Below, one piece after another: positions 14,153 through 22,709 of a stretch of DNA of 32,434 nt (position 1 is the stretch's first letter; each line of letters begins with the position of its first letter). The notes under the pieces were generated by a model that was not told the DNA's origin, searched no databases, and saw only the letters and a program-made list of their open reading frames with translations. The stretch comes from Selenomonadaceae bacterium. Lineage in GTDB: Bacteria; Bacillota; Negativicutes; Selenomonadales; Selenomonadaceae. The stretch covers positions 1 to 32,434 of the forward strand of contig JAFUZV010000089.1 of the NCBI GenBank assembly GCA_017476425.1, given 5' to 3'. The position numbers and the translations under genes were made by a program.

Positions 14153-15646
14153 TCACCTACTCTGACTGACATAACTGCGTTGATTTTTCGGAATTTTATC
14201 CCATTCGATCGAATTTACAGAAATATTATTTTTTAAACTCCACGCCGCCGCAATACCTGCTGCCTCACCAATACTCATACAAGTCGGCTGAATCCTCATT
14301 GACGCTTGCAAAATAAAACTTGCACTTATGCAGCGACCTGTCACGATCAAATTTGAAATTTTTTCTGTAACAAGTGCACGATAAGGAATTTCATAAAATC
14401 CACCTTTAGGCAATTTCTCTGAAATTTTTTCACCGTGTGCATCAATAAACCAAGCAGTACGACAAACAGCATCAGTAAAACGACTTTGATTGTGATAATC
14501 GTCTTCAACCATATAATATTTGCCTTTGATTCTCCAGGATTCTCTTGCACCTAACATTGCAGCTTCACGACTGATATAAGCATTTTCAAAGCCCGGCAAA
14601 TGTTTAATTAAATAATTCGCCATATTTCTCATCATTTTCCTGCCGTAAGTTACAGCTTTGCTATATTCAATGGGATCAGTAGATTTAAATTTCACAGGAA
14701 TTTCCGGGAAATTGCAGGACATCACGCCATTTTTACCGATAATCGAATAGGCTTGCATATATTCCGCTTCTTCTTGAGAGAGTTCACCGCTTTCAACGCC
14801 TTTAGCCATTAAATCTTCTAATTTGTAACGCTGCTTTCTGTGCATTGCCTCAGCAATTTCAAAATATGGCGGATCACTTTTGCACCAGTCTTCTTTTAAT
14901 TCAATCGCAACATATTTATAAAGCCGATCAATATCGATTCCGCCCATTTCAAATCTAAAACTCAACGGCTGATTATTTCCGGTTTTCTCATAACCACGTT
15001 CAAACGGAACTCCAACATTTCGAGATAAATAAGCATCACCTGTCGAATCAATAAAGATTTTTGATTTAATTGCTGCAAGTCCTGCGATCGTTTGAATTAT
15101 ACAAGTAGAAATTTTTTCATTGGAACTCAACGCATCAATCAGAACAGTTTCATATAAAATATTTACGCCGCTTTCTTCACACATTTCATCGTAAATCAAA
15201 CTCAAAACTTCCGGATTATGCCACGTTTGTTGAGTAACTCCGTCAAATGGATCAATTCCTTTTTTACGGAGACGATTTTTTATTTCTGCAACATAAGGCG
15301 TATCACTATTAGGAGCGTGAGTATCCATAAAAGGATAAACACAGCCTAAAACTGCAAGCCCGCCGAGTGCAATTCCACGTTCAATTAAAACAACTTTTGC
15401 GCCGTTTCTTGCCGCAGAAATTGCCGCCGCTGTTCCGCTAGGTCCACCGCCGCAAACACAAACATCAACATCATAAAGTACAGGAATATTTTTTCCTGCA
15501 TATTTAATTTTTTCGTTTGAAATTTTACCTGCAGCAGAAACTTTGTTATCTTGAAAATTATCATTCAACATAACTCCGGCAGTCGTTAAGCCTGTCAATT
15601 TAAAAAAATCTCTTCTGGAAATTGGTATAGAAAAAAATTTTTCCAC
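14153..15646 (-). CDS. FAD-dependent oxidoreductase with Tat-type signal
   Basis: This 497-residue protein has SRRDFFKLTG at residues 10-19, a twin-arginine motif, followed by a hydrophobic stretch ending near AAG at about 40. That suggests folded export. The FAD-binding dinucleotide motif VCGGGPSGTAAAISAARNGA lies at 64-83, with IER after the second strand and GGLAVLG near 97. A second FAD contact is SKIFIDSTGDAYLSRNVG near 210, and the C-terminal IQPTCMSIGEAAGIAA also contacts FAD. This is the FAD_oxidored family; the substrate is unknown. The GTG start at 15646 has AAAGGTTG about eight to ten bases upstream. It is coupled to the VanX-like gene by overlapping signals. Confidence 0.88.
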   Translation of the reverse strand: MEKFFSIPISRRDFFKLTGLTTAGVMLNDNFQDNKVSAAGKISNEKIKYAGKNIPVLYDVDVCVCGGGPSGTAAAISAARNGAKVVLIERGIALGGLAVLGCVYPFMDTHAPNSDTPYVAEIKNRLRKKGIDPFDGVTQQTWHNPEVLSLIYDEMCEESGVNILYETVLIDALSSNEKISTCIIQTIAGLAAIKSKIFIDSTGDAYLSRNVGVPFERGYEKTGNNQPLSFRFEMGGIDIDRLYKYVAIELKEDWCKSDPPYFEIAEAMHRKQRYKLEDLMAKGVESGELSQEEAEYMQAYSIIGKNGVMSCNFPEIPVKFKSTDPIEYSKAVTYGRKMMRNMANYLIKHLPGFENAYISREAAMLGARESWRIKGKYYMVEDDYHNQSRFTDAVCRTAWFIDAHGEKISEKLPKGGFYEIPYRALVTEKISNLIVTGRCISASFILQASMRIQPTCMSIGEAAGIAAAWSLKNNISVNSIEWDKIPKNQRSYVSQSR

Positions 15647-15669
15647 CTTTAATCAACCTTTGCTGATCT

Positions 15670-15732
15670 AATTAAGAATGCAGAATGATCCTCAAAAAAT
15701 TCTTAATTCTACATTCTACATTCTGCATTAAT
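15670..15732. repeat. Heptamer-repeat hairpin H5 (ATTCTAC/ATTCTGC type)
   Basis: AATTAAGAATGCAGAAT faces ATTCTTAATT followed by CTACATT, CTACATT and CTGCATTAATT in seven-base steps. The ThDP enzyme's stop codon lies inside its end. Confidence 0.8.
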
Positions 15733-17395
15733 TCTTTGACATACTCATTGGAGGATAAACTTCGCCGTCAACTACAGCGTCAATAACGCTTGGACGACCT
15801 TCTGCTTGTTCCTTCAACGCCTCAGCAAATGCCGCTTCAAATTCTGCACCATTTTTAACTTGCCAGCCTTTTGCTCCACAAGCCTCAGCATATTTAACAT
15901 AATCAGGATTTTTAATATCCATAAAAGCCTGTTCGCCCCAGTTGTTAAGCAGGAATTTTTTAATTACATTAAATTCGCTGTTGTTGAAAATAATATGAAT
16001 CGTCGGAATGTGATTTTTAACGCAAGTGAGAAGTTCAAAACCTGCCATAAGATAATCGCCATCGCCGCAGCCACAGATCACAGGACGATTAGGATTAGCA
16101 CATTGCACGCCGATCGATCCATTAACGTGACTTGCCATCGGTCCGAAACTGCCGGGATTTTGATAAACTTGATTCTTGTTGAGATTAAGATAACCACTTA
16201 ACCAAAGCATATGCATACCGGCATCGCCCATAATGATAGCATTCTCCGGCAAATGTTTTGAAATTAATTTAGTAAGATATGCAGGATGAAGTTTTCCGTT
16301 ACTCATTTCCGGCACATTTTCAGCATTATGTTTATTAACGTTTGCTAATCCTTCATTCAACGGCTGCACATTATGACTTTCAAGGTAACTGACAAGATTT
16401 TCGAGTGCAGGTTTAGCATCACTGACAAGACGATAATCAGCAGTATAAACTTTGTCGATCTCGTGACGATCAATATTGATATGAAGAAGTTTTTTGCCGT
16501 CCATAAGATTAGGCTTGAAAGTGAAAGTTGCATTTTCAGCAAAAGAATTACCGACTGCAATGATCATTTTCGATTCGTGGAAATATTCATTAGCTCCAAC
16601 ATCGCCGCTTGTTCCGACAATACCCATCGACAACGGATTATCTTCGCTGATATAACCTTTAGCGTCCATAGTGCTGACAAATGGAATTTTCCACGTGTTG
16701 ATAAGTGTTTCTAAAATTTCTTTGCTTTCGGATCGAATGTTGCCGTAACCGACCATTAACAGCGGTTTATTTTCAGCTTTGAAATTTTCAACAAAACCTT
16801 TACAAAATTGTTCCGTCTGATTCGCAGTCGCAATAATTTTTGGAATTGAAATATCAATCGGACGATAATAAGGCACTTCAGTAAAGCTGACATCTTTCGG
16901 AATATGAAGATGAACAGGACCCGGACGACCTTCAAAAGCAGTGTAAATCAATTCTTCAAGCACAGGAATAGTATCCTTTGCATCTTCAAGGACGATTGAT
17001 TTTTTAGTCGTCGCTGAAAACATTGTTTGAGAGTCAGGCGTTCTGCTAAGTCCGCTGCTTTCGTTAAGTGCACCTTTGCCGCGTGTCCAGCGTGAAGGAT
17101 AACCGCTTATTGCAAGCATAGGAATTGAATCAGAATAAGCAACAGCAAGACCGCTGAAAAGATTAAAAGCTCCGGGACCGCCGGTTGCAAAGCAGACACC
17201 TAATTTCTTGCTGAACATTCCATAACCCATAGCCATAAATGATGCGGCTTGTTCATTCTGAATGATAACGGTTTTGATCTTGTCGGTTTTATTGAGTGCA
17301 AGGAGCATTGATCCATTAACTTGACCTGAGCCGCCGAAAACGTGATCAACTCCTATTTCTTCAAGTACTTTAACTATTGTCTGATAAACGTCCAT
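15728..17395 (-). CDS. Acetolactate-synthase-like ThDP-dependent enzyme
   Basis: This 555-residue protein has the three-domain layout of the acetohydroxyacid synthase/pyruvate decarboxylase family. The N-terminal PYR domain has VFGGSGQVNGSML and IIQNEQAASFMAMGYG, with the ThDP-activating Glu near 48. It also has CFATGGPGAFNLFSG near 68. A central domain (about 190-340) precedes the PP domain, where GCGDGDYLMAGFELL near 455 starts the GDG...N magnesium/ThDP motif, which ends in IIFNNSEFNV. No small regulatory subunit gene follows and no other ilv gene is near, so branched-chain biosynthesis is not assured. Other decarboxylase/ligase roles fit equally. The ATG at 17395 has AAAGGTGG upstream. 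Confidence 0.87.
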   Translation of the reverse strand: MDVYQTIVKVLEEIGVDHVFGGSGQVNGSMLLALNKTDKIKTVIIQNEQAASFMAMGYGMFSKKLGVCFATGGPGAFNLFSGLAVAYSDSIPMLAISGYPSRWTRGKGALNESSGLSRTPDSQTMFSATTKKSIVLEDAKDTIPVLEELIYTAFEGRPGPVHLHIPKDVSFTEVPYYRPIDISIPKIIATANQTEQFCKGFVENFKAENKPLLMVGYGNIRSESKEILETLINTWKIPFVSTMDAKGYISEDNPLSMGIVGTSGDVGANEYFHESKMIIAVGNSFAENATFTFKPNLMDGKKLLHINIDRHEIDKVYTADYRLVSDAKPALENLVSYLESHNVQPLNEGLANVNKHNAENVPEMSNGKLHPAYLTKLISKHLPENAIIMGDAGMHMLWLSGYLNLNKNQVYQNPGSFGPMASHVNGSIGVQCANPNRPVICGCGDGDYLMAGFELLTCVKNHIPTIHIIFNNSEFNVIKKFLLNNWGEQAFMDIKNPDYVKYAEACGAKGWQVKNGAEFEAAFAEALKEQAEGRPSVIDAVVDGEVYPPMSMSKN

Positions 17396-17418
17396 TTAAT
17401 TTCCACCTTTAAATAATA

Positions 17419-17504
17419 ATGCGGAATGCGGAATTAGGAATGCGAAATTAAATGATCGCAAACCTAAAATTCCGAATTCCGAATTTTTAATTCCTAATTA
17501 ATTA
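17419..17504. repeat. Heptamer-repeat hairpin H6 (AATGCGG/AATTCCG type)
   Basis: The left arm AATGCGG AATGCGG AATTAGG AATGCGA AATTAAA faces AATTCCG AATTCCG AATTTTT AATTCCT AATTAAT. The seven-base unit differs from H2 and H3, but the two arms still match each other. It ends at the DJ-1-like gene's stop. Confidence 0.8.
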
Positions 17505-18275
17505 AAGTCCACGATCTCTGAGGACTTTGACAAGAAGATCACCAAAAGCGATAGAAGATTCAACACTTGTACCGGTAACAAAAGGATGATCATAATAAAC
17601 TTGCGGCGATTCACGATTTGCATTAATACGAGAAATGCAAGCACCATTTGAACCGACTGCACCACGAACTAAATCTTCAAGAGGAATAAGGAAACCTGGC
17701 GTTACAACGTTAGTACCCTTGTTGTCGTCAGTTACTCCGTAAAGATCATAACTCATTGCCATACCTGGACCATAGAAGTCCCAAGCTCTTGGATGAGCAG
17801 TAATTTTTTTGCCATAAATGACAGATTTATAATCATTTTCAGGATCACGACAGAAGACTAACGCACCAACAGCATAGCAAAGCGCACCGACGATCTTATC
17901 CTGTTTGACAGCTTTCAAAATGAGTTGATGAAGTTCCCAAGAATTGCAAAGATCAAGCGTTACGCCGGGACCACCTGCCATTGTAATTGCATCGTAGTCG
18001 TCCATATTTACTTCGCTAAACTTCTTAGGATGTGCCCATTCGTCACCGTCGACAAGTTCTTTACAACGTTTGCAAACCCAATCAGGATTAACATTTACTT
18101 TTTGAATAGGATCATAGAAAGTAGGATCAACTGAAGCCGCAAAAGGAAGAGGCTTTTTGCCTTGCGGAGTGATAAGAGTGACTTCGTGTCCGGCTCTTTT
18201 GAGAGCATCCCATTGCGCTTGAAGTTCTTCACCCCAAGTGCCGTAATTTGTAGCAGCTACTAATACTCTTGCCAT
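17502..18275 (-). CDS. DJ-1/PfpI-family protein (Hsp31-like subgroup)
   Basis: This is a 257-residue protein. The start at 18275 follows GGAGGTATTTATTA; the open frame back to 18338 only translates hairpin H7. N-terminal NYGTWGEELQAQWDALKRAG and TPQGKKPLPFAASVDP resemble Hsp31/class I glutamine-amidotransferase-like DJ-1 proteins, with an acidic pair (Glu16/17). The nucleophile elbow is ALCYAVGALV (Cys133), with Tyr where His often follows. A CKRC pair lies near 68-71. Family members act as glyoxalases, deglycases or holdases under stress; the specific activity is unproven. It is closely similar, with the same length, to the C-terminal part of the next upstream gene, so it is a tandem duplicate. 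Confidence 0.88.
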   Translation of the reverse strand: MARVLVAATNYGTWGEELQAQWDALKRAGHEVTLITPQGKKPLPFAASVDPTFYDPIQKVNVNPDWVCKRCKELVDGDEWAHPKKFSEVNMDDYDAITMAGGPGVTLDLCNSWELHQLILKAVKQDKIVGALCYAVGALVFCRDPENDYKSVIYGKKITAHPRAWDFYGPGMAMSYDLYGVTDDNKGTNVVTPGFLIPLEDLVRGAVGSNGACISRINANRESPQVYYDHPFVTGTSVESSIAFGDLLVKVLRDRGL

Positions 18276-18295
18276 TAATAAATACCTCCGATTTA

Positions 18296-18366
18296 ATGTA
18301 GAATTATGAATGCAGAATGTAGAATTGAAAAAAATCATTCTGCATTCTACATTTTACATTCTGAAT
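18296..18366. repeat. Heptamer-repeat hairpin H7 (ATTCTGC/ATTCTAC type)
   Basis: AATGTAGAATTATGAATGCAGAATGTAGAATT faces ATTCTGCATTCTACATTTTACATTCTGAATT with a short AT loop. It lies between the two DJ-1-like genes and produces a false N-terminal extension of the downstream one. Confidence 0.85.
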
Positions 18367-18371
18367 TAATT

Positions 18372-19874
18372 TTAAAGTCCGCGTTCTTTGAGTACTTTAA
18401 CGAGTAAATCACCATAAGCGATAGAAGATTCAACAGAAGTTCCGGTGATGAAAGGATGATCATAATAAACTTGTGGATCTTCACGATTTGCATTAATACG
18501 AGCAATGCAAGCACCATTAGGACCAACTGCATCACGGACTAAATCTTCAACAGGCCACGGGAAACCAGGAGTAATAACGTCAGTACCTTTGTTATCTTCA
18601 GTTACTCCATAAAGATCATAACTCATAGCCATACCCGGTCCGTAGAAATCCCAAGCACGTGGATGAGCTGTAACTCTCTTTCCGTAAATGATCGATTTAT
18701 AATCGTTTTCAGGATCACGGCAGAAAACGAGAGTTGAAACTGTATAGCAAAGAGCTGCAATAATTTTATCAGATTTATAAGCGTCCATAATGAGCTTGTG
18801 GAGTTCCCAGCAATTTGCCATATCAAGATTAGCACCAGGTCCGCCGGTCATTGCGATTGCGTCGAAGTCCTTCATATTGACTTCATTCAATTTTTTAGGA
18901 TGTGCCCATTCGTCACCGGCAAGAAGTTCCTTGCAACGGTTGCAAACCCATTCAGGATTTGTTTTGACATTTTGAATAGGATCAACAAAATCAGGATCAA
19001 CACTGATTGCGAACGGAAGAGGTTTTTTACCTTGTGGAGTTGCTAAAGTTACTTCAAAGCCTGCTTTCTTACAAGCATCCCAAGGTGCTTGAAGCTCTTC
19101 AGCCCAAGAACCATAATTTGTAGCAATAATCAATACTCTTGCCATTTTTTTACCTCCAGTTTTTGGTTGTGTATAATTTTTTGGAGCAGGATCATAATTA
19201 GATTTATGATTAGCTTTTTCGAGATTTTCAATTTTTTTCTCAAGGCTGTCAATTTTTGCCTCAAGTGCTTTTTGCAGATTTTTAAATCCTGTCTCAACGT
19301 TTCTGATACCGGATTTTTCATTTTGGATCGTCTCAATGATCGCCTTAGCAAATGGAATATGTTCACCGCCGGTACGAGCTGAAACAAGATCGCCGTCAAT
19401 TACTACGTCTTGATCAACATAATCAATACCCATAACTTTAGCATCGCCAAGAAGATTGTTATGTACAACCATTTTGCGACCTTTAACTAGGTGAGAAATA
19501 GGTGACATTAACCAAGCACCGTGACAAATAATACCTTTTATAATACCTTTGTCAGCAAAGCACTTTTTCAAAAATTCACAAGCCGGCGGCAATTTATGAA
19601 TGTCATCAGTGAAACGAAGACGATCTGCAACATAACCGGCAGGAATGATCACCGCAGCATAAGATTTAAGATCGCTTTCAGTGATATTTTCAAAACTTTC
19701 ATTGCACTTGAAGTGTCTGCGCTCTTCGTGACCTTTAAAAGTCAATTCAGCATTGCCCCAAAGTCTGCTGAGAAAGTGCACATCAAAGCCTGCATCTTTA
19801 AAGTAAGTAGAATAGTATTCAATTTCCGGCTCATAAAAGTCGCTTTCAATCAAAATACCAATTTTATAGCGCAT
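18372..19874 (-). CDS. Two-domain DJ-1/PfpI fusion protein
   Basis: This 500-residue protein has two different DJ-1/PfpI domains. Domain 1 (about 1-183) is PfpI-like, with Glu in IGILIESDFYEPE and the nucleophile Cys117 in GIICHGAW. A charged coiled-coil linker (about 195-225) and a Pro/Asn-rich spacer follow. Domain 2 (244-500) is nearly the same as the neighbouring 257-residue protein, with ALCYTVSTLVFC as its nucleophile elbow. The linker codons just before Met244 spell a full GGAGGT ribosome-binding site, so domain 2 may also be made alone. The start ATG directly follows the RsbW-like gene's TAA (TAAATG), so the two are probably translationally coupled. A stress-protective role is inferred from family and context. 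Confidence 0.87.
   Translation of the reverse strand: MRYKIGILIESDFYEPEIEYYSTYFKDAGFDVHFLSRLWGNAELTFKGHEERRHFKCNESFENITESDLKSYAAVIIPAGYVADRLRFTDDIHKLPPACEFLKKCFADKGIIKGIICHGAWLMSPISHLVKGRKMVVHNNLLGDAKVMGIDYVDQDVVIDGDLVSARTGGEHIPFAKAIIETIQNEKSGIRNVETGFKNLQKALEAKIDSLEKKIENLEKANHKSNYDPAPKNYTQPKTGGKKMARVLIIATNYGSWAEELQAPWDACKKAGFEVTLATPQGKKPLPFAISVDPDFVDPIQNVKTNPEWVCNRCKELLAGDEWAHPKKLNEVNMKDFDAIAMTGGPGANLDMANCWELHKLIMDAYKSDKIIAALCYTVSTLVFCRDPENDYKSIIYGKRVTAHPRAWDFYGPGMAMSYDLYGVTEDNKGTDVITPGFPWPVEDLVRDAVGPNGACIARINANREDPQVYYDHPFITGTSVESSIAYGDLLVKVLKERGL
19145..19157 (-). promoter_or_regulatory. Internal ribosome-binding site and start inside the DJ-1 fusion gene
   Basis: Minus-strand GGAGGT (19152-19157) lies six bases before an in-frame ATG at 19145. 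It would yield a 257-residue domain 2, the same length as the separate neighbouring gene's product. Confidence 0.65.
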
Positions 19875-20312
19875 TTAATCACCCTTTCTATCCGTCAAAT
19901 ATTTTAAGGTTATAAGATGATTTTGACCATTTTCATAGCGGTATTCAGTTTTATCCATAATTGTAGTGTAGAGAAAAATTCCAAGTCCGCCTATTCCACG
20001 CTCGTCAATTTCAGCGTTAATATCAACTTCAGGAGCTTGTTCAAGTGGATTATATGGAGTGCCTTCGTCAACAAATTCAAAACGTAAAGCGTTTTTATCC
20101 TTGAGATATTCGCAGCTTATGAAAAGTTTATTATCAGCGTCCTTATCAGTGTAAGCATAGTCAACAATATTAACTAAAATTTCCTCTGCACATACTTTGA
20201 GACGATTGATCAATTTGTCATCAGTTACGTGAGATTTTATTTCATCGTTGATTTTAGTCAGCATTTGCGGTAAAAGTTCACGTTTCGCCGGAAATGCTAA
20301 ATTTTTCAACAT
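19875..20312 (-). CDS. RsbW-like anti-sigma/serine-kinase ATPase
   Basis: This protein of about 145 residues is a single HATPase domain of the RsbW/SpoIIAB type. The start is the ATG at 20312 (MLKNLAFPAKRE); an upstream frame to 20357 lies within the STAS gene and is unlikely. The N-box CAEEILVNIVDYAY keeps the Mg-binding Asn, DEGTPYNPL is the G1 box, and RGIGGLGIFLY is the G2 lid, so ATP binding should be intact. These proteins phosphorylate STAS antagonists or sequester a partner such as a sigma factor. The stop of the STAS gene lies within the ribosome-binding site of this gene (GGG TGA GG), a classic coupled rsbV-rsbW pair. No sigma factor gene follows. Confidence 0.9.
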   Translation of the reverse strand: MLKNLAFPAKRELLPQMLTKINDEIKSHVTDDKLINRLKVCAEEILVNIVDYAYTDKDADNKLFISCEYLKDKNALRFEFVDEGTPYNPLEQAPEVDINAEIDERGIGGLGIFLYTTIMDKTEYRYENGQNHLITLKYLTDRKGD

Positions 20313-20316
20313 AACC

Positions 20317-20637
20317 TCACCCCTCGAAACTATCTTGAATGTTAAGGAATTTATCAATTCCAGTCATTTTGAAGACATCAAGAATTGTTTCATTCGCACC
20401 GATCAAATAAACTTGAACATTTGCACCAAGTTTTTGTTTAGCAAAGACAACTGCACGAATACCGGCACTTGCAATATATTCTAATTCGTCAGCAAAGAAA
20501 ACTAATTTCTTAATTTGATCTTTCTGCGCAATAAGCGGTTTCAATTCTTCCATCAATGCCGGAGCGATTGATGCGTCAATGTGACCGTGAAGTTTAACTT
20601 TGCTGACTTCACCAATTTCAGTAACATAATTTGCCAT
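20317..20637 (-). CDS. STAS-domain antagonist paired with the RsbW-like ATPase
   Basis: This 106-residue STAS protein has KLHGHIDASIAPALMEEL as its first strand and helix, and LEYIASAGIRAVVFAKQ with the conserved phospho-acceptor Ser. VFKMTGIDKFLNI forms the C-terminal helix. AAGGAG precedes the ATG at 20637. It ends five bases before the RsbW-like gene's ATG, so the pair is almost certainly co-translated. Phosphorylation by that ATPase, and dephosphorylation by the PP2C proteins of 23404-29932, is the expected family logic. Confidence 0.92.
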   Translation of the reverse strand: MANYVTEIGEVSKVKLHGHIDASIAPALMEELKPLIAQKDQIKKLVFFADELEYIASAGIRAVVFAKQKLGANVQVYLIGANETILDVFKMTGIDKFLNIQDSFEG

Positions 20638-20649
20638 TTCAAATTCTCC

Positions 20650-20712
20650 TTAATGAGGAATATTTAATTGTGAATGAGAAATTTCTAAGCCCTTAGCTAT
20701 CAGCCCTCAGCC
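20650..20712. repeat. Degenerate heptamer element H8 (AGCCCTN type)
   Basis: AGCCCTT AGCTATC AGCCCTC AGCCCTA ATT shows seven-base spacing. No convincing partner arm is seen, so hairpin formation is doubtful. It sits between the epimerase and STAS genes. Confidence 0.45.
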
Positions 20713-20716
20713 CTAA

Positions 20717-22525
20717 TTAATTAGCAACGATTCTAACTTTGATCTTCGGACGATGATCAACATCAGGCAATTTGACAGTGAAGTTTTCAGCGTCGAAATA
20801 AGTCCAAGGTTTACCGTCAATCTCTACTGATTCAATCTTGCAGCTGCCTTTCGGAAGAATATCCGGCTGAACGTGAAGAGTATTAGAACCTTCAAAAGCA
20901 TTAGGCATCGGCTTGAAATAAAGATCAAGCGGCTTTTTAGTATGAAGAAGATTAATATAAACTGCACTCAAAAATGCAAGTTCGATTGAATGATAGCAAG
21001 CCATTGAATGGGAACCCTTGAGACGCTCATTACCTGTCAAGAATGGAATACCATTATTCAAAACGTTGAAATAAACTGCGCCGTCATCGTGATCAAGGAA
21101 GTAAGCATTATAGAACGCAGCGGAAATTCTAGCAAGATCAAGATATTCCGGTTTCTTCAAGCAACCGTAAAGAATTTGATATGCTAAAATTCCTTGTTCC
21201 TGTTGCCACCAGGCTTTACGATCGTGCCAAGCAAATCTGTAGCAACTTTCATTTTCACCGAGTTTACGCTCCATAACGTCATACCAGCCGCCGCGACGTG
21301 TATCCATTCCGACTTTCGGCATAATTCCGGCGATCTTTTCAGCGAATTTAACATATTTATCTTTAGCGATCGCACTGTTAATTCTCATCAAATTCCAAGC
21401 GATTTTGAGATTATGACCAACTACGCCGCGATTTTGCTGCCAGCCCCAAGTTTGATCGTGACTCCAATCATCGTGGAATTTCTCTTGAACGAACGGCGAA
21501 TTATCATAATCCTGAAAATGTTCTTCGATACAATCAGCAGTATATTCAAGGAAATCTTTATATTTATCGTCCATAGTCGCAAGATACAAATTGATAAGAT
21601 AAGCCGGAGCGTGATCTCCGACGCTGTTCCAATTTTTACGACCGACATTGCGACCGAGTGATTCACTCTTCGGATCGAACGTTACAGGATCAATGTGTGA
21701 ATAATAACCGCCTTTTTCTCTGTCGATAAAGAATTTATCAAAAAGACTGATCGTCATACGAATATCTTTCATTATCGCAGGATCACCATTGAGTCTGTAA
21801 GTCTGAGTTGGACCTGCTAAAGCATAAATCTGTTCGTACATCGGAATTGCTTCAATATCATCATCAAATTCAGAAGTGAAAAGTTTATGCTCTTTATCGC
21901 CTTGAACGTCGATGCCGTGATACCAGTAAACAACATTTTCGTCAATGTCGTAGAATCTCATATGATCACGAAGATATTTTGTGCCTTTTTCGGCAACTTC
22001 TAAAAATCTATCTTCACCGGTGAGCATATAAGCACTTGCCATTCCATAAATCATTCTTGAAATTGTATCAGTCTCTTGTCTGAAGTCCGGTTTACGAACA
22101 CCATCAAGCGTTAAACGTGTACGATATTGACGATAATCTATCTCACCATTTGGAAATTCAGCTTTGATATAAAAATCAGCAATACTTCTTGCTTGATTAA
22201 CCCACCAATCAGCCTCTTCAAATCTCATTTCAGAAGGCTTGCGTCCCGGAAAATCAATATAGCTTGCTTCAAAATGTGTACCGCTTTCATCCGGATAATA
22301 AATTCCATAGACAAAAATAAGTTGACCTTCACGCAACAATTTATCAAGTTGTCCTGTGCAATCGTAATAAGGCTCATCTAAATTTCTAATCAGACGAGCA
22401 TAGATATTAGCTGACAATTTAAAGCTAACTTCATCGCCAGCAAAAGTTTTGACAATACCTGTACGAGTTTTTGCATCATAACTTTGACAAATGCCGCCTA
22501 CGGTATCTGAAAACTCAAATCCCAT
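20717..22525 (-). CDS. AGE-family epimerase-like protein with extra N- and C-terminal domains
   Basis: At 602 residues this is about 200 longer than typical N-acylglucosamine or cellobiose 2-epimerases. The central (alpha/alpha)6 region (about 105-510) has family landmarks: RQETDTISRMIYGMASAYMLTG, VVGHNLKIAWNLMRI with a catalytic-type His, TRRGGWYD, and KAWWQQEQGILAYQILYG. Residues about 1-100 look OB- or cold-shock-like (GICQSYDAKTRTGIVKTFAG). The last 60 or so residues look like a beta domain (SCKIESVEIDGKPWTYFD). The substrate is unknown. The ATG at 22525 follows AAGGAGCG. It is the first gene of the 17-kb minus-strand run, which also holds STAS/RsbW and glgX, suggesting a link to carbohydrate stores. 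Confidence 0.82.
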   Translation of the reverse strand: MGFEFSDTVGGICQSYDAKTRTGIVKTFAGDEVSFKLSANIYARLIRNLDEPYYDCTGQLDKLLREGQLIFVYGIYYPDESGTHFEASYIDFPGRKPSEMRFEEADWWVNQARSIADFYIKAEFPNGEIDYRQYRTRLTLDGVRKPDFRQETDTISRMIYGMASAYMLTGEDRFLEVAEKGTKYLRDHMRFYDIDENVVYWYHGIDVQGDKEHKLFTSEFDDDIEAIPMYEQIYALAGPTQTYRLNGDPAIMKDIRMTISLFDKFFIDREKGGYYSHIDPVTFDPKSESLGRNVGRKNWNSVGDHAPAYLINLYLATMDDKYKDFLEYTADCIEEHFQDYDNSPFVQEKFHDDWSHDQTWGWQQNRGVVGHNLKIAWNLMRINSAIAKDKYVKFAEKIAGIMPKVGMDTRRGGWYDVMERKLGENESCYRFAWHDRKAWWQQEQGILAYQILYGCLKKPEYLDLARISAAFYNAYFLDHDDGAVYFNVLNNGIPFLTGNERLKGSHSMACYHSIELAFLSAVYINLLHTKKPLDLYFKPMPNAFEGSNTLHVQPDILPKGSCKIESVEIDGKPWTYFDAENFTVKLPDVDHRPKIKVRIVAN

Positions 22526-22709
22526 ATGTTTCGCTCCTTTTTTCAGAAAATTTTTTTGTTTTCTCGGCTTTTGATATTAGCACATTAAATTTTTTATCGA
22601 AGTAAAGATTCCTTAACTAATTTTGTAATATCTCAGTAATATAATATTGTAGGAAAAAATATTTGTAAATAGAAAATTATTTTAAATTTAAAGTAATGAG
22701 GTGTTAAAC

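Noticed and set aside
18276..18338. N-terminal extension of the DJ-1-like protein
   Set aside because: It is mostly translation of hairpin H7; GGAGGT precedes the ATG at 18275.
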